This document shows, piece by piece, positions 1 through 8,664 of a DNA stretch of 40,908 bases. The notes beneath the pieces were generated by a model. It searched no databases and was not told the DNA's origin. It was given only the letters and a program-made list of their open reading frames with translations. Positions within the stretch are counted from its first letter, which is position 1. Each line of letters starts with the position of its first letter. Source of the DNA: Bacteroidales bacterium (lineage in GTDB: Bacteria; Bacteroidota; Bacteroidia; Bacteroidales; VadinHA17); contig JAFGXK010000248.1 in NCBI GenBank assembly GCA_016936695.1, positions 1 through 40,908 of the forward strand, read 5' to 3'. Position numbers and translations under genes: made by a program.

Positions 1-15
1 ATAATATTTATATAA

Positions 16-23
16 TATCTTTG
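16..23 (+). promoter_or_regulatory. Bacteroidota -7 promoter box of the padR operon
   Basis: TATCTTTG matches the Bacteroidota -7 consensus TAnnTTTG exactly. It would place transcription start near position 30 and leave a leader of about 20 bases before the ATG at 50. The matching -33 TTTG would lie before the window edge and cannot be seen. Confidence 0.5.
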
Positions 24-49
24 TTATATATAAGTAAATTTAATATACA

Positions 50-400
50 ATGAACGTAATATCCAATCAGCTTTACAGTGGATCGCTTAAGACGATAGTA
101 CTGAAATTATTGAAGGAAGAAGGTCAGATGCATGGATATGCGATGACCCGCCGGGTTGAAGAGATTACAGGAGGTAAAATAAAATTAACCTATGGAGCTC
201 TTTATCCTATCCTTCATAAGCTTGAACATGAGAAGGCAGTGGTTACTACTACGGGGATTCACAATAACCGTACGAGGGTATACTATTCGCTTACCCCCAG
301 GGGTGAATCGGTGGCGATCATGAAAATCAGGGAGCTGAAGGAGTTCATTGAGTCGCTTCAGAAGATTGTTGAACCGCAGGCCGGACTTAATTATGCCTGA
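50..400 (+). CDS. PadR family transcriptional regulator
   Basis: This is a 116-residue PadR-type winged-helix repressor of the short (PadR-s1) class. The N-terminal half has the typical sequence GSLKTIVLKLL, then HGYAMTRRVEE, then LTYGALYPILHKLE, which is the recognition helix region. The wing follows with NRTRVYYSLTPRG, and a C-terminal helix (residues 90-107) would serve for dimerisation. Its stop codon lies inside the start of the next gene: the ATG at 393 overlaps it by 8 bases, so the two are probably translationally coupled. PadR regulators next to a membrane protein with an N-terminal HAAS-like helical domain form a known partnership, in which the membrane protein is thought to modulate the repressor or respond to it. 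The ligand is unknown. Confidence 0.93.
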   Translation: MNVISNQLYSGSLKTIVLKLLKEEGQMHGYAMTRRVEEITGGKIKLTYGALYPILHKLEHEKAVVTTTGIHNNRTRVYYSLTPRGESVAIMKIRELKEFIESLQKIVEPQAGLNYA

Positions 401-1838
401 GCTTACCATATATGATATTGAAAGGATTGCAGGCGACGTAAGAAGCCAGGATATCATTTTCCCTCATCTTGCTGATGAACTTCTCGATCATATATGCTGT
501 GATGTGGAGTATGAGATGGATAATGGGCTGACTTTCGTTGAGGCCTATGCAAGGGTGAGGCAAAAGATAGGCAAAAGGCGGTTGAAGGAGATTCAGGAGG
601 AAACACTTTATGCTACAGACTCAAAATACAGAATCATGAAAACAACAATGAAGTTATCCGCAGTCGCGGGCACTATTTTGTTCGGCGTTGCCGCAATGTT
701 CAAGATCCAGCACTGGCCGGGTGCCGGGATAATGCTGACTCTCGGTGCGCTGATCCTGACATTTCTGTTCATGCCATCAGCCCTCGTTGTTCTCAGGAAA
801 GAAACAAGAAGCAGGAAAAGACTGATTCTGTTTATATCCGCTTTTCTGTCAGCAGGTCTTTTCATAACCGGGATACTTTTCAAGATCCAGCACTGGAACG
901 GAGCTGGTCCGTTACTAATACTGGCGGGCATTGTCGTGGTGTTTCTGTTAATTCCATCACTCCTGTCGGCTGCTTTACAGAATCCTGAAAACGCTTCCCT
1001 CAGACCTGTTTTTATAACAGGTGCAATTGGGATGGCAGCCTTTTTTACCGGATTTCTTTTCAAGATCATGCACTGGCATGGTGCCGGTATCCTTCTTCTG
1101 TGTGGATTATCGGTTATCTCCATTATCGTGCTGCCATGGTATACATGGTTGAAATGGAAGGATGAAAAGCATGTCAGGCCTGAATTCATTTTTCTGATAG
1201 CCGGATTGCTCTCAGTAATAATGCCTGCAGCGCTGTTGAACCTTAATCTCCAGCGTTCGTTTGATGAGGGTTACTTCACAAACCTTGAAGAGCAACAGGC
1301 TCTTTATAAGTGCATATTCCAGATCAAGGGTGAGTTACTGGCTTCTTACAGGGACTCTTCGGCCTATGAACTCATGAGGGAACTCGATTCAAGGACAGGC
1401 GGTCTGCTGGATGTTATAGCATCTGTCGAGAAGAAAATGGTGGCCCAAGCAGAGGGAGAACCCGGTAATCCTGTTGCTTATCCCTCACAGGTGGTACAGG
1501 CTGAAGCCGGCCCTGAGATCAGATTCCGCCAGCTTTCCTTCCCTTTTCATACTTCTCCGGTCCATGAATTTCTTGTGGCCGGAACTGAATCACGGGATGC
1601 CCTTGATAAAGCGATTCAGGAATACCGGTACTGGCTTTCAGCAAAAATCCCGGCTGACATCTGGAACGAGGTCGACAGGATGCTTGATATTTCAATGTTT
1701 CTCTCGGTTCCGGCTGGCAGGAATAAACGAAGCTCCATGCTTTCGGGACTGCATTCGCTGGCTGTCATGAAGAACAGTATTCTTACTGTTGAACAATATG
1801 CATTGAAAAAACTTGCAGAAAATGGTAATCCATTATAA
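393..1838 (+). CDS. Membrane protein with HAAS-like N-terminus and three GldL-type 60-residue repeats
   Basis: This is a 481-residue protein. I chose the ATG at 393, which overlaps padR, over an in-frame TTG at 348. Residues 1-80 are soluble and helical (ELLDHICCDVEYEM, then LTFVEAYARVRQKIG) and resemble the HAAS domain of PadR-linked membrane proteins. Three transmembrane hairpins follow, each built around the motif FKIQHWPGAG or a variant. The motifs start at residues 103, 163 and 223, exactly 60 apart, and each has a proline 25 residues after the motif's first Phe. The motif is the signature of the first GldL hairpin of the type 9 secretion and gliding motor. No acidic residue is present in the second helix of any repeat, unlike the motor Glu of GldL. 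One more helix (about residues 265-290) leads to an extracytoplasmic domain of about 190 residues. The function is unknown; a sensor or anti-regulator for the adjacent PadR is my inference. Confidence 0.85.
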   Translation: MPELTIYDIERIAGDVRSQDIIFPHLADELLDHICCDVEYEMDNGLTFVEAYARVRQKIGKRRLKEIQEETLYATDSKYRIMKTTMKLSAVAGTILFGVAAMFKIQHWPGAGIMLTLGALILTFLFMPSALVVLRKETRSRKRLILFISAFLSAGLFITGILFKIQHWNGAGPLLILAGIVVVFLLIPSLLSAALQNPENASLRPVFITGAIGMAAFFTGFLFKIMHWHGAGILLLCGLSVISIIVLPWYTWLKWKDEKHVRPEFIFLIAGLLSVIMPAALLNLNLQRSFDEGYFTNLEEQQALYKCIFQIKGELLASYRDSSAYELMRELDSRTGGLLDVIASVEKKMVAQAEGEPGNPVAYPSQVVQAEAGPEIRFRQLSFPFHTSPVHEFLVAGTESRDALDKAIQEYRYWLSAKIPADIWNEVDRMLDISMFLSVPAGRNKRSSMLSGLHSLAVMKNSILTVEQYALKKLAENGNPL

Positions 1839-1849
1839 ATCTTCCTTAC

Positions 1850-2782
1850 ATGAAACAAAAAATTTATATACTGGGACTGGCAACCGCAATAATTGTATTC
1901 CTTGGAACACTGTTCAAGGTCAATCACTGGCCGGGTGCTGCTATATTGCTTGTTAGTGGAATTTCAATACTGGTCTTTGTCTTTATGCCGCTGGCACTTG
2001 TCAGCAGCTATAAAGCTGAAGGCGATAAAGGTAAAAGGTTATTGTACATTGTAACCTGGCTTACATCCTTAGTGGTTTTTACGGCCATGCTAAGCAAGAT
2101 CCAGCACTGGCCTGGTTCGGGCTTGCTGATGCTGGTTTCCATTCCTTTCCCTTTTGTAGTTTTCCTGCCTGTCTTTCTGATGTCCCGGCGGGGAAACACA
2201 AAGGACAATATTTACAATACAGTGAGTGTTTTGTTCCTCCTGATGATAATATCATGCTTCACCGGTCTTCTTGCCCTTAATGTTTCAAGGGACAAGATGG
2301 TCGATAGTTATACCGTTGTGCATAACTATTTCAGGTCGTCTGAAGCAGCTGAAAATCTTGAGATCAGCAGTCAGTCTCCTGCCGTTCAGCTGATTGATAA
2401 AATGATAATAATGACTCAGAAATACAGGGATTTGTATCCTGGTAATTCCGGTTATTCCCCCGACATGTGGAAAGGCGAACCGGGACCTTATCAGGGTTCC
2501 TGGTTATCTCAGAATAACATCATAAGGTTCGGGAAGGAAAAGGAGGACATTCATTCCGATTTGTTGTCAGGATTGGGGGATCTGGTTTCAATGCTTGAAA
2601 AAACCCCGGGTTGTGAGTCCCTCGCCGCCGCCGCTCCTTCTGTCTTCAACCTGAGAAAGACCCCCGGCGGAAATTACAACTGGGATTCTGATCTGATCCT
2701 GGCTCCGACTCACCCCTGGCTGCTGGTATATCTTACCGGACTTGAGAATAACCTACGGATGATGAAGGTGTCAGTAAAATGA
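1850..2782 (+). CDS. Membrane protein with two GldL-type repeats and a GldM-like C-terminus
   Basis: This 310-residue protein lies 11 bases downstream of the related gene and is probably in the same operon. It lacks the HAAS-like domain. Two transmembrane hairpins carry FKVNHWPGAA (residue 22) and SKIQHWPGSG (residue 82), again 60 residues apart and each with the conserved proline 25 positions on. A fifth helix near residues 120-140 ends in LLALNVSRDKM, which resembles the transition from membrane helix to periplasmic domain in GldM (MLALNMSKEVL-like). The remaining residues, about 140-310, would be extracytoplasmic and helical. The layout therefore mimics a GldL hairpin fused to a GldM N-terminus. 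No gldK, gldN or other type 9 secretion gene is nearby, so I do not call it a motor protein. Confidence 0.8.
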   Translation: MKQKIYILGLATAIIVFLGTLFKVNHWPGAAILLVSGISILVFVFMPLALVSSYKAEGDKGKRLLYIVTWLTSLVVFTAMLSKIQHWPGSGLLMLVSIPFPFVVFLPVFLMSRRGNTKDNIYNTVSVLFLLMIISCFTGLLALNVSRDKMVDSYTVVHNYFRSSEAAENLEISSQSPAVQLIDKMIIMTQKYRDLYPGNSGYSPDMWKGEPGPYQGSWLSQNNIIRFGKEKEDIHSDLLSGLGDLVSMLEKTPGCESLAAAAPSVFNLRKTPGGNYNWDSDLILAPTHPWLLVYLTGLENNLRMMKVSVK

Positions 2783-2788
2783 ATTTCC

Positions 2789-2810
2789 CGGCATGCGATA
2801 GTTCATGCCG
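2789..2810 (+). terminator. Weak hairpin after the GldL-like operon
   Basis: A perfect 7-base-pair stem (CGGCATG/CATGCCG) with an 8-base loop starts 7 bases after the stop codon of the upstream gene. The sequence after it is only moderately T-rich, so this is a tentative terminator. Confidence 0.3.
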
Positions 2811-2925
2811 TGTTCTGATTTCGTCCTGAAAGTATCCCTTTCCGTCGGGTAAAATGCCCGGTACTTCTATTTGATTTTCAGAGGCTGTCCTCCCTGGGTA
2901 CTTTTACGTCAAAAGTTTTATAACC

Positions 2926-4236
2926 ATGAAAAATGGAATAATGATTTTTGGCGTATTCTTCCTCCTGACAACCGCACTTCAGGCCCAGCAGGACAGTGTC
3001 TGGACACTGGAAGAATGCATCACCCATGCCCTGGAGAAGAATATCCAGGTAAGAAAGAGTGAAATCTCGAATGAGAGATACCAGTATTATGCCGATCAAT
3101 CAAGGGCCCAGCTGTTTCCTTCGGTAAATGCTTCGCTGTTACAGAATTACAACTGGAGCAAGGCGTCCGGCGGATCAGGGTACAATGGAATGAACGGTTC
3201 AAACGTGTCGATGAATTCATCGGTCACCGTTTTCAACGGATCGAGGCTGACGAACCAGATTAAGCAGGCTGAGCTTGATATTCAGGCAGGACAGTATTCG
3301 CTCGAGATCATTAAGGAATCTATCAGCCTCAGCATTATGAATGCCTATCTCCAGGTGCTCTATGCCGGTGAACAGGTGAGGAATACCGAAAGGCAGATTG
3401 AGTCGACCACGGGCCAGGTTGAGCTGGCTGCAGAAAGGCTGGCCATCAGGCTTATATCACAGGCCGACTATGCCCAGGTGAGATCGCAGCTTGCAAGTGA
3501 GAAGCTCAATCTGGCAAACGCCCGCAGCCAGCTTGCCATAGCCAGGGTGAACCTTGAACAGCTGATGGAACTTCCTGTCAGCGATGATTTCGAGATTGCT
3601 TTTCCTGATCCGGAAGAGATGGTTAACCAGAACCGGAAGCCTGATGTGGCTGAAGTATATATGACTGCCCTCGGAATAAAGCCCCAGGTAAAGAATGCAG
3701 AGATAAACAAGGAAATAGCAGCCCTGGATGAAAAGATAGCCAGAGCAGGATACTTTCCTGTTCTTTCGGCCAGCGCAGGAGCCGGCACCAGTTATTCGAG
3801 CATGATGACTGATCCTTATTTCGATCAGATCAACAACGGGATTACACCTTCGCTCGGTCTCTCTCTCTCCATCCCGATTTATCAGAGGAAGCAGGTCAGG
3901 ACCAGTGTTGCCGTTGCTCAGCTGAGTTACCAGGATGCAGGGCTGAGTGAGTTGAACACTCGTAATGAACTTAGGAAAAGCATTGAACAGGCCTGCCTTG
4001 ATGTAATTTCAGCTCAGGCCGATTATGAGGCAAGCGTCGAGAATTACCAGGCAACAAGCGAGTCGGCTGCTCTCTCCGATGAGAAGTTCAGACAGGGAAT
4101 AATCAACTCGGTCGATTACCTTGTCTCCAAAACAAACCTTATCCTGGCCGAGAGTAACCTGCTGCAGTCAAAGTATAATATGATATTCAGCTATAAGGTT
4201 CTCGATTTCTATTCAGGAATCCCATTGTCATTATAA
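2926..4236 (+). CDS. TolC family outer membrane efflux protein
   Basis: This 436-residue protein begins with a signal peptide (cleavage likely after LQA, near residue 20) followed by WTLEECITHALEKNIQVRKSE, the usual start of the TolC/OEP fold. Two long alpha-helical repeats follow, rich in Ala, Gln and Leu, for example the SQLASEKLNLANARSQLAIAR region. It would form the trimeric outer membrane and periplasmic exit duct of a tripartite pump. It is the first gene of an operon continuing with a MacA-like adaptor, a MacB-type ATPase and permease, and a two-component system, so it is probably the dedicated exit channel of that pump. The 143-base upstream gap may hold its promoter, but I see no exact -7 box there. 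Confidence 0.92.
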   Translation: MKNGIMIFGVFFLLTTALQAQQDSVWTLEECITHALEKNIQVRKSEISNERYQYYADQSRAQLFPSVNASLLQNYNWSKASGGSGYNGMNGSNVSMNSSVTVFNGSRLTNQIKQAELDIQAGQYSLEIIKESISLSIMNAYLQVLYAGEQVRNTERQIESTTGQVELAAERLAIRLISQADYAQVRSQLASEKLNLANARSQLAIARVNLEQLMELPVSDDFEIAFPDPEEMVNQNRKPDVAEVYMTALGIKPQVKNAEINKEIAALDEKIARAGYFPVLSASAGAGTSYSSMMTDPYFDQINNGITPSLGLSLSIPIYQRKQVRTSVAVAQLSYQDAGLSELNTRNELRKSIEQACLDVISAQADYEASVENYQATSESAALSDEKFRQGIINSVDYLVSKTNLILAESNLLQSKYNMIFSYKVLDFYSGIPLSL

Positions 4237-4258
4237 AATTAAAGTAATACTAAAACCA

Positions 4259-5512
4259 ATGAAGAAGAAGGCATTAATAACGGCAGGCCTTGTTGCAGCA
4301 ATCATACTTGTTTTGCTTTTCCTGAAACCTTTTCAGGCGAAAAAGGCCGGATACACTTTCGAAACAGTGAAGGTTGAGAAAGGCAACATAACCAATTCGG
4401 TTACAGCCACCGGAACTCTCGAAGCGATAACCACTGTTGTGGTAGGTACCCAGGTGTCGGGTATTATCGAACATGTATATGTCGATTTCAACGATAATGT
4501 AAAGCAGGGACAGGTTCTTGCCCGGCTCGACGAGACACCTCTCAGGGCCCAGGTTGAGCAAAGCCAGGCTTCAGTCGACCAGGCACAGGCTCAGATTAAT
4601 TACCAGGAGGCAACCTATAACAGGATGAAGGCCCTTTACGAGAAAAACCTGATAGCACAGGCCGACTACGATCAGGCTCTCTACAACTACCAGAATTCAA
4701 AGGCGTCGCTCAGTAACGCAAAGTCGGCTTTCGACCGCGCGAAGGTCAACCTTGCTTACGCAACAATCTATTCACCTATCGACGGGGTTGTCCTTAACAG
4801 AGCTGTTGAAGAGGGGCAGACAGTTGCCGCAAGTTTCAATACCCCGGAGATGTTCACAATTGCCAACGACCTTACCCGCATGGAGGTTCAGGCAAGCGTC
4901 GACGAAGCCGACATAGGCCAGGTAAAACTCGGTCAGAGGGTTCAGTTCACCGTCGATTCCTATCCGGATGACAAGTTTGATGGCGAAGTGTCGCAGATTA
5001 GGCTCAAACCCGTGACTACCAATAACGTTGTGACCTACGTAGTTATATTCAGTGCTCCTAATCCTGAGAAGAAACTTATGCCAGGCATGACGGCAAGCGC
5101 CACAATTTTTATCCAGGAGAAACAGAATACTCTTGTTCTCTCGGGCAAAGCCCTGCGGTTTACCCCCGATTCCGACTACATGATGGAGATGATGAAGGAA
5201 GTTATGAAAGATGGTTTTACCGATGGCATGCCGGCGCCTCCGGCAGGAACGGAAGCCAATGCAATTCAGGGTGAATTTCAGGCGTCTGGTGCCTTCCCTG
5301 CTCTTCCTGAAGGTGTTAAAAATGTCTGGCTCAAGGATGAGAATAACAAACTGAAACCGGCAATGGTTACTATCGGAGTTGAGAATGGTTCGAATGTGGA
5401 GATACTGTCGGGACTTAATGAGGGCGACGAGGTGGTTGTGGCAATGTCCAACCCTGACAAGAAATCATCTGCTGGAACAAGAGGCGGTCCGGGTGGTCCG
5501 ATGCCCTTTTAG
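4259..5512 (+). CDS. macA: MacA-like periplasmic adaptor (HlyD/RND family)
   Basis: This 417-residue membrane-anchored adaptor has an N-terminal transmembrane helix at residues 5-22. A first lipoyl half follows (VGTQVSGIIEHVYVDFNDNV), then a coiled-coil hairpin (about residues 95-165, AQVEQSQASVDQAQAQINYQ), the second lipoyl half (YSPIDGVVLNRAVEEGQTV) and a beta-barrel domain. The C-terminal part contains a Met/Gly/Pro-rich insertion (residues about 305-345) and ends in a low-complexity GGPGGPMPF tail. These are hallmarks of MacA-type adaptors that link an ABC permease to TolC. It lies 22 bases after the TolC-like gene and 37 before the ATPase. The substrate cannot be read from sequence; macrolides, peptides and lipids are all known for this class. 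Confidence 0.9.
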   Translation: MKKKALITAGLVAAIILVLLFLKPFQAKKAGYTFETVKVEKGNITNSVTATGTLEAITTVVVGTQVSGIIEHVYVDFNDNVKQGQVLARLDETPLRAQVEQSQASVDQAQAQINYQEATYNRMKALYEKNLIAQADYDQALYNYQNSKASLSNAKSAFDRAKVNLAYATIYSPIDGVVLNRAVEEGQTVAASFNTPEMFTIANDLTRMEVQASVDEADIGQVKLGQRVQFTVDSYPDDKFDGEVSQIRLKPVTTNNVVTYVVIFSAPNPEKKLMPGMTASATIFIQEKQNTLVLSGKALRFTPDSDYMMEMMKEVMKDGFTDGMPAPPAGTEANAIQGEFQASGAFPALPEGVKNVWLKDENNKLKPAMVTIGVENGSNVEILSGLNEGDEVVVAMSNPDKKSSAGTRGGPGGPMPF

Positions 5513-5549
5513 CATGAAGCGACATGCATAACAATAAATTCAATATGTC

Positions 5550-6308
5550 ATGGACAGCTCAATAATAGAGATCAGGCAGCTCCGGAAGGACTATCATGTA
5601 GGTGAGATGGTAGTACATGCACTGAGGGGAGTCGACCTTCAGATAAGGGCGGGGGAATTTGTGGCTATAATGGGAATGAGCGGATCGGGTAAATCGACCA
5701 TGCTTAATATACTCGGATGCCTCGACCTGCCTACCGCAGGCGACTATTTCCTCGATGGTGTCAATGTGAACACGATGAACAGGGATGAACTGGCCCGGCT
5801 GAGGAACCGGAAACTGGGATTTGTTTTCCAGTCCTATAACCTTCTTCCCAGGACCACTGCCCTCGAGAATGTGGAACTGCCGCTGTTCTACAATCCAAAA
5901 ATGAAATCAAGGGAACGCCTCGAAAGGGCAGTCAACGCACTTGAAGCGGTGGGGCTCAAGGAAAGGATGGGTCATATGCCCAACCAGCTCTCCGGAGGTC
6001 AGCAGCAAAGGGTTGCCATAGCCCGGTCGCTTGTCAACGACCCGGTGCTGATACTCGCCGATGAACCTACGGGAAACCTCGATACCAGAACCTCGGTCGA
6101 GATCATGGAATTGTTTCAGTCTCTGAATGAAAAGGGAAGAACCATAGTATTCGTGACTCACGAACCCGATATCGCAAGGTTTGCAACCAGGAATGTTCTT
6201 TTCAGGGACGGTAAAATCCAGCGGGAACAGATGGTGAACGACCGTCTCTTTGCTACTGAAGTGCTGCTTACACTCCCGGTGGAAAACATTGAAGAATTGG
6301 AAAACTGA
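5550..6308 (+). CDS. MacB-type ABC transporter ATP-binding protein
   Basis: This 252-residue ATPase has a Walker A motif, GMSGSGKST (residues 42-50), a Q-loop in FVFQSYNLLP, the signature LSGGQQQRVAIARS (147-160) and Walker B LILADEP (167-173), with catalytic Glu172 and switch His in VTHEP. This is the MacB/LolD/FtsE class of ATPases that power mechanotransmission rather than classical transport. In E. coli the MacB ATPase and permease are one polypeptide; here they are separate genes, 15 bases apart, which is common in Bacteroidota. It would work as a dimer on the cytoplasmic face with the permease encoded next. Confidence 0.94.
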   Translation: MDSSIIEIRQLRKDYHVGEMVVHALRGVDLQIRAGEFVAIMGMSGSGKSTMLNILGCLDLPTAGDYFLDGVNVNTMNRDELARLRNRKLGFVFQSYNLLPRTTALENVELPLFYNPKMKSRERLERAVNALEAVGLKERMGHMPNQLSGGQQQRVAIARSLVNDPVLILADEPTGNLDTRTSVEIMELFQSLNEKGRTIVFVTHEPDIARFATRNVLFRDGKIQREQMVNDRLFATEVLLTLPVENIEELEN

Positions 6309-6323
6309 TAAAAGGATCAGAAA

Positions 6324-7544
6324 ATGAATATCAAGAATCTGTTGAAAATAGCGGTCCGCGCACTTGTCAGGAACAAGCTCAGGGCTGTCCTCACCATGCT
6401 GGGGATCATTATCGGTGTGGCTTCGGTTATCGCAATGCTTGCAATAGGGGAAGGTTCCAAAAAGAATATCCAGGATCAGATGTCATCCATGGGAACCAAC
6501 CTGATAATGATAATGCCCAACATGCAGGCAAGGGGAGGGGTAAGCCTTGGCGCATCAAGCTCCATGGCGCTGAAAATGAGCGATGTAGAAACCCTGCGCA
6601 ATGAAGCCGTTTACCTTGCTGAAGTCTCGCCCCAGGTGACTGCCAGCGGACAGGTGATCTACGGTAACCAGAACACCCAGACCACCGTATACGGGGTGAG
6701 CGAGGAATACCTTGACATCAGGAAACTCGAGATCGGCACCGGAAGGTTATTCACCTCAAATGAGGTGAGAGGGATGTCAAAAGTTTGCATTCTTGGAACA
6801 ACTGTCGTGGAAAACCTCTTCGGCGAAGGTGCCGATCCTGTCGGGATTTCGATAAGGATCAAGAACCTTCCCTTTCAGGTGATCGGTGTTCTTGAAGACA
6901 AGGGGGAAAGCGGAATGGGACAGGACCAGGATGACCTGATTCTTGCCCCCTGGACAACTGTTCAGCGCCGGCTTGCTGCGATCGACTACATTAATGGAAT
7001 CTACGCATCTGCAGTAAGCGAGGAAAAAAGCACAGCTGCAGCCGACGAGGTTACGGAAATACTCCGCAGAACCCATAAACTGAAAGAGTCGGCAGAGGAT
7101 GACTTCAGGGTGATGTCGCAGTCAGAACTCCTTGAGACGGTTTCATCAATAACCGACATACTGACCTACCTGCTTGGAGCAATAGCAGGGATCTCACTGC
7201 TTGTGGGCGGAATAGGCATAATGAATATTATGTTTGTCTCGGTTACTGAACGAACCAGAGAGATAGGACTGAGAATGTCGATCGGCGGAAGAAGCCGCGA
7301 CATACTGAGGCAGTTTCTTGTTGAATCAATAATAATGAGTATATTAGGAGGAGCTCTCGGCGTGGTCTTCGGCTACCTGATCGCACAGGGAGCAGGCACA
7401 CTGATGAACAGTCCGGTTGTTGTTACAACACAATCTGTAGTGCTTGCATTTGCAGTGTGCTTCGTGATAGGAGTGTTCTTTGGCTGGTATCCCGCCCGCA
7501 AGGCAGCCAGCCTCAATCCGATTGATGCATTAAGGTATGAATGA
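6324..7544 (+). CDS. MacB-type ABC transporter permease (FtsX-like)
   Basis: This 406-residue permease starts with an amphipathic segment and a transmembrane helix (LTMLGIIIGVASVIAMLAIG). A large periplasmic MacB core domain follows (about residues 45-265), then three more helices from about residue 275, including the FtsX signature GGIGIMNIMFVSVTERTREI and, near the end, FFGWYPARKAASLNPIDALR. This is the standard four-helix MacB topology. Its stop codon overlaps the start of the next gene, a histidine kinase, by 8 bases, so pump and sensor are translationally coupled. That coupling suggests the two-component system monitors or controls this pump. Confidence 0.93.
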   Translation: MNIKNLLKIAVRALVRNKLRAVLTMLGIIIGVASVIAMLAIGEGSKKNIQDQMSSMGTNLIMIMPNMQARGGVSLGASSSMALKMSDVETLRNEAVYLAEVSPQVTASGQVIYGNQNTQTTVYGVSEEYLDIRKLEIGTGRLFTSNEVRGMSKVCILGTTVVENLFGEGADPVGISIRIKNLPFQVIGVLEDKGESGMGQDQDDLILAPWTTVQRRLAAIDYINGIYASAVSEEKSTAAADEVTEILRRTHKLKESAEDDFRVMSQSELLETVSSITDILTYLLGAIAGISLLVGGIGIMNIMFVSVTERTREIGLRMSIGGRSRDILRQFLVESIIMSILGGALGVVFGYLIAQGAGTLMNSPVVVTTQSVVLAFAVCFVIGVFFGWYPARKAASLNPIDALRYE

Positions 7545-8664
7545 CGTCAGGACGAAACCTGGATTCTTCAGGACAAAAGCAATTAAGGTGATACTTCACC
7601 TTATTGTCTGGGCGATCTTTATCGGATTGCCTCTTTACTTCATTTCCAGATATCCCGTGGCAAAGGATTTCCTGTGGGTCTACTATATCAACGCACTTAT
7701 CTGGGGATCGATCTTTTACATAAACTACCTGTACCTGGTGCCTGTATATTTTTTCAGGGAGGGTAAATTAAGATATTATCTCTATGCTCTCCTTTTGCTT
7801 GTTGGTTTTTACGTGGTTTCAGACGTTTCAAACAGGATGGTCCTGAAGAACATACCTTCCATCAACCAGGAAGGCCGAAATGAGGTGGATGCTCCCCGGG
7901 GCGGCCCCGGCAATGAGCCGCCTCCGCCTCCTGGCAGACCATTCAGGGACCCTTTCAGAAGAGTTCATATTTTCAATTATTTCCCGACTGCGCTTTTTAT
8001 CATGTTCCTTTCGCTGGGGCTGAAAGTTCTTGAAAGACAGTCGCAGATAGAAGAGTTGAAGAAAGAGATAGAAAAGGAAAAGCTTAATTCGGAACTGGCT
8101 TTCCTGAAAAATCAGATAAGCCCCCATTTCTTTTTCAATACTCTCAATAATATCTATTCCCTGATCGGAATCAACCAGGATGATTCGCAGGCGGCGGTAC
8201 TGAAGCTGTCGAAGCTGATGAGATATCTGATCTATGATTCTGAAAAGGGAAATACGATGCTGAGCCATGAAATAGAATTCATGAACAACTACATCGATCT
8301 GATGAAACTCAGGATGAGCGACAGGGTTGACCTGAATGTACGCTTCCCCGAAGAATACAAAGACAGGATCATCCAGCCGCTGCTTTTCATCCCGTTCGTC
8401 GAGAATTCATTCAAGCACGGAATAAGCTACCGCGAAAAGTCATTCATTGAAATAAGTATGGAAGCGGAGGCGGATTCTATAGTATTCAAATGCTCCAACT
8501 CCCTGCACTCCGGCGGGGAGAAAGGGGCAGAATCCGATACCGGAGGCATTGGACTTGAGAACGTCAGGAAAAGACTGAACCTGCTCTTTCCCGGACATCA
8601 TGAACTCAGGATCAACAAATCGGATAAGCGCTTTGATGTATTCCTCGAAATAAAAACAGCCTGA
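7537..8664 (+). CDS. LytS-type sensor histidine kinase
   Basis: This 375-residue protein has four transmembrane helices in the first 160 residues, a Pro/Gly-rich extracytoplasmic loop (residues 119-139, with five prolines in a row), a short coiled coil (165-185), and a His_kinase/HATPase module. The phosphoacceptor is His197 in QISPHFFFNTLNNIYSLI. The ATP-binding N-box is PFVENSFKHG and the G-box is GIGLENVRKRL. No extra sensor domain is present, so the signal is probably sensed in the membrane or through the pump. The gene overlaps the permease upstream by 8 bases and the response regulator downstream in a TGATG junction, which indicates one transcript. Confidence 0.93.
   Translation: MNDVRTKPGFFRTKAIKVILHLIVWAIFIGLPLYFISRYPVAKDFLWVYYINALIWGSIFYINYLYLVPVYFFREGKLRYYLYALLLLVGFYVVSDVSNRMVLKNIPSINQEGRNEVDAPRGGPGNEPPPPPGRPFRDPFRRVHIFNYFPTALFIMFLSLGLKVLERQSQIEELKKEIEKEKLNSELAFLKNQISPHFFFNTLNNIYSLIGINQDDSQAAVLKLSKLMRYLIYDSEKGNTMLSHEIEFMNNYIDLMKLRMSDRVDLNVRFPEEYKDRIIQPLLFIPFVENSFKHGISYREKSFIEISMEAEADSIVFKCSNSLHSGGEKGAESDTGGIGLENVRKRLNLLFPGHHELRINKSDKRFDVFLEIKTA

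Noticed and set aside
348..392. TTG start for the first GldL-like protein
   Set aside because: The ATG at 393 overlaps the padR stop in the usual coupled manner, and the TTG extension is encoded out of frame inside padR.
608..1189. A 193-codon open frame on the minus strand
   Set aside because: It lies wholly opposite the GldL-like repeats and is an open shadow of their repeated codons; no recognisable protein and no promoter.
50..2782. A type 9 secretion gldLM locus
   Set aside because: Repeated hairpins, lack of the motor Glu, a HAAS-like domain and absence of gldK/gldN argue against a real motor locus.
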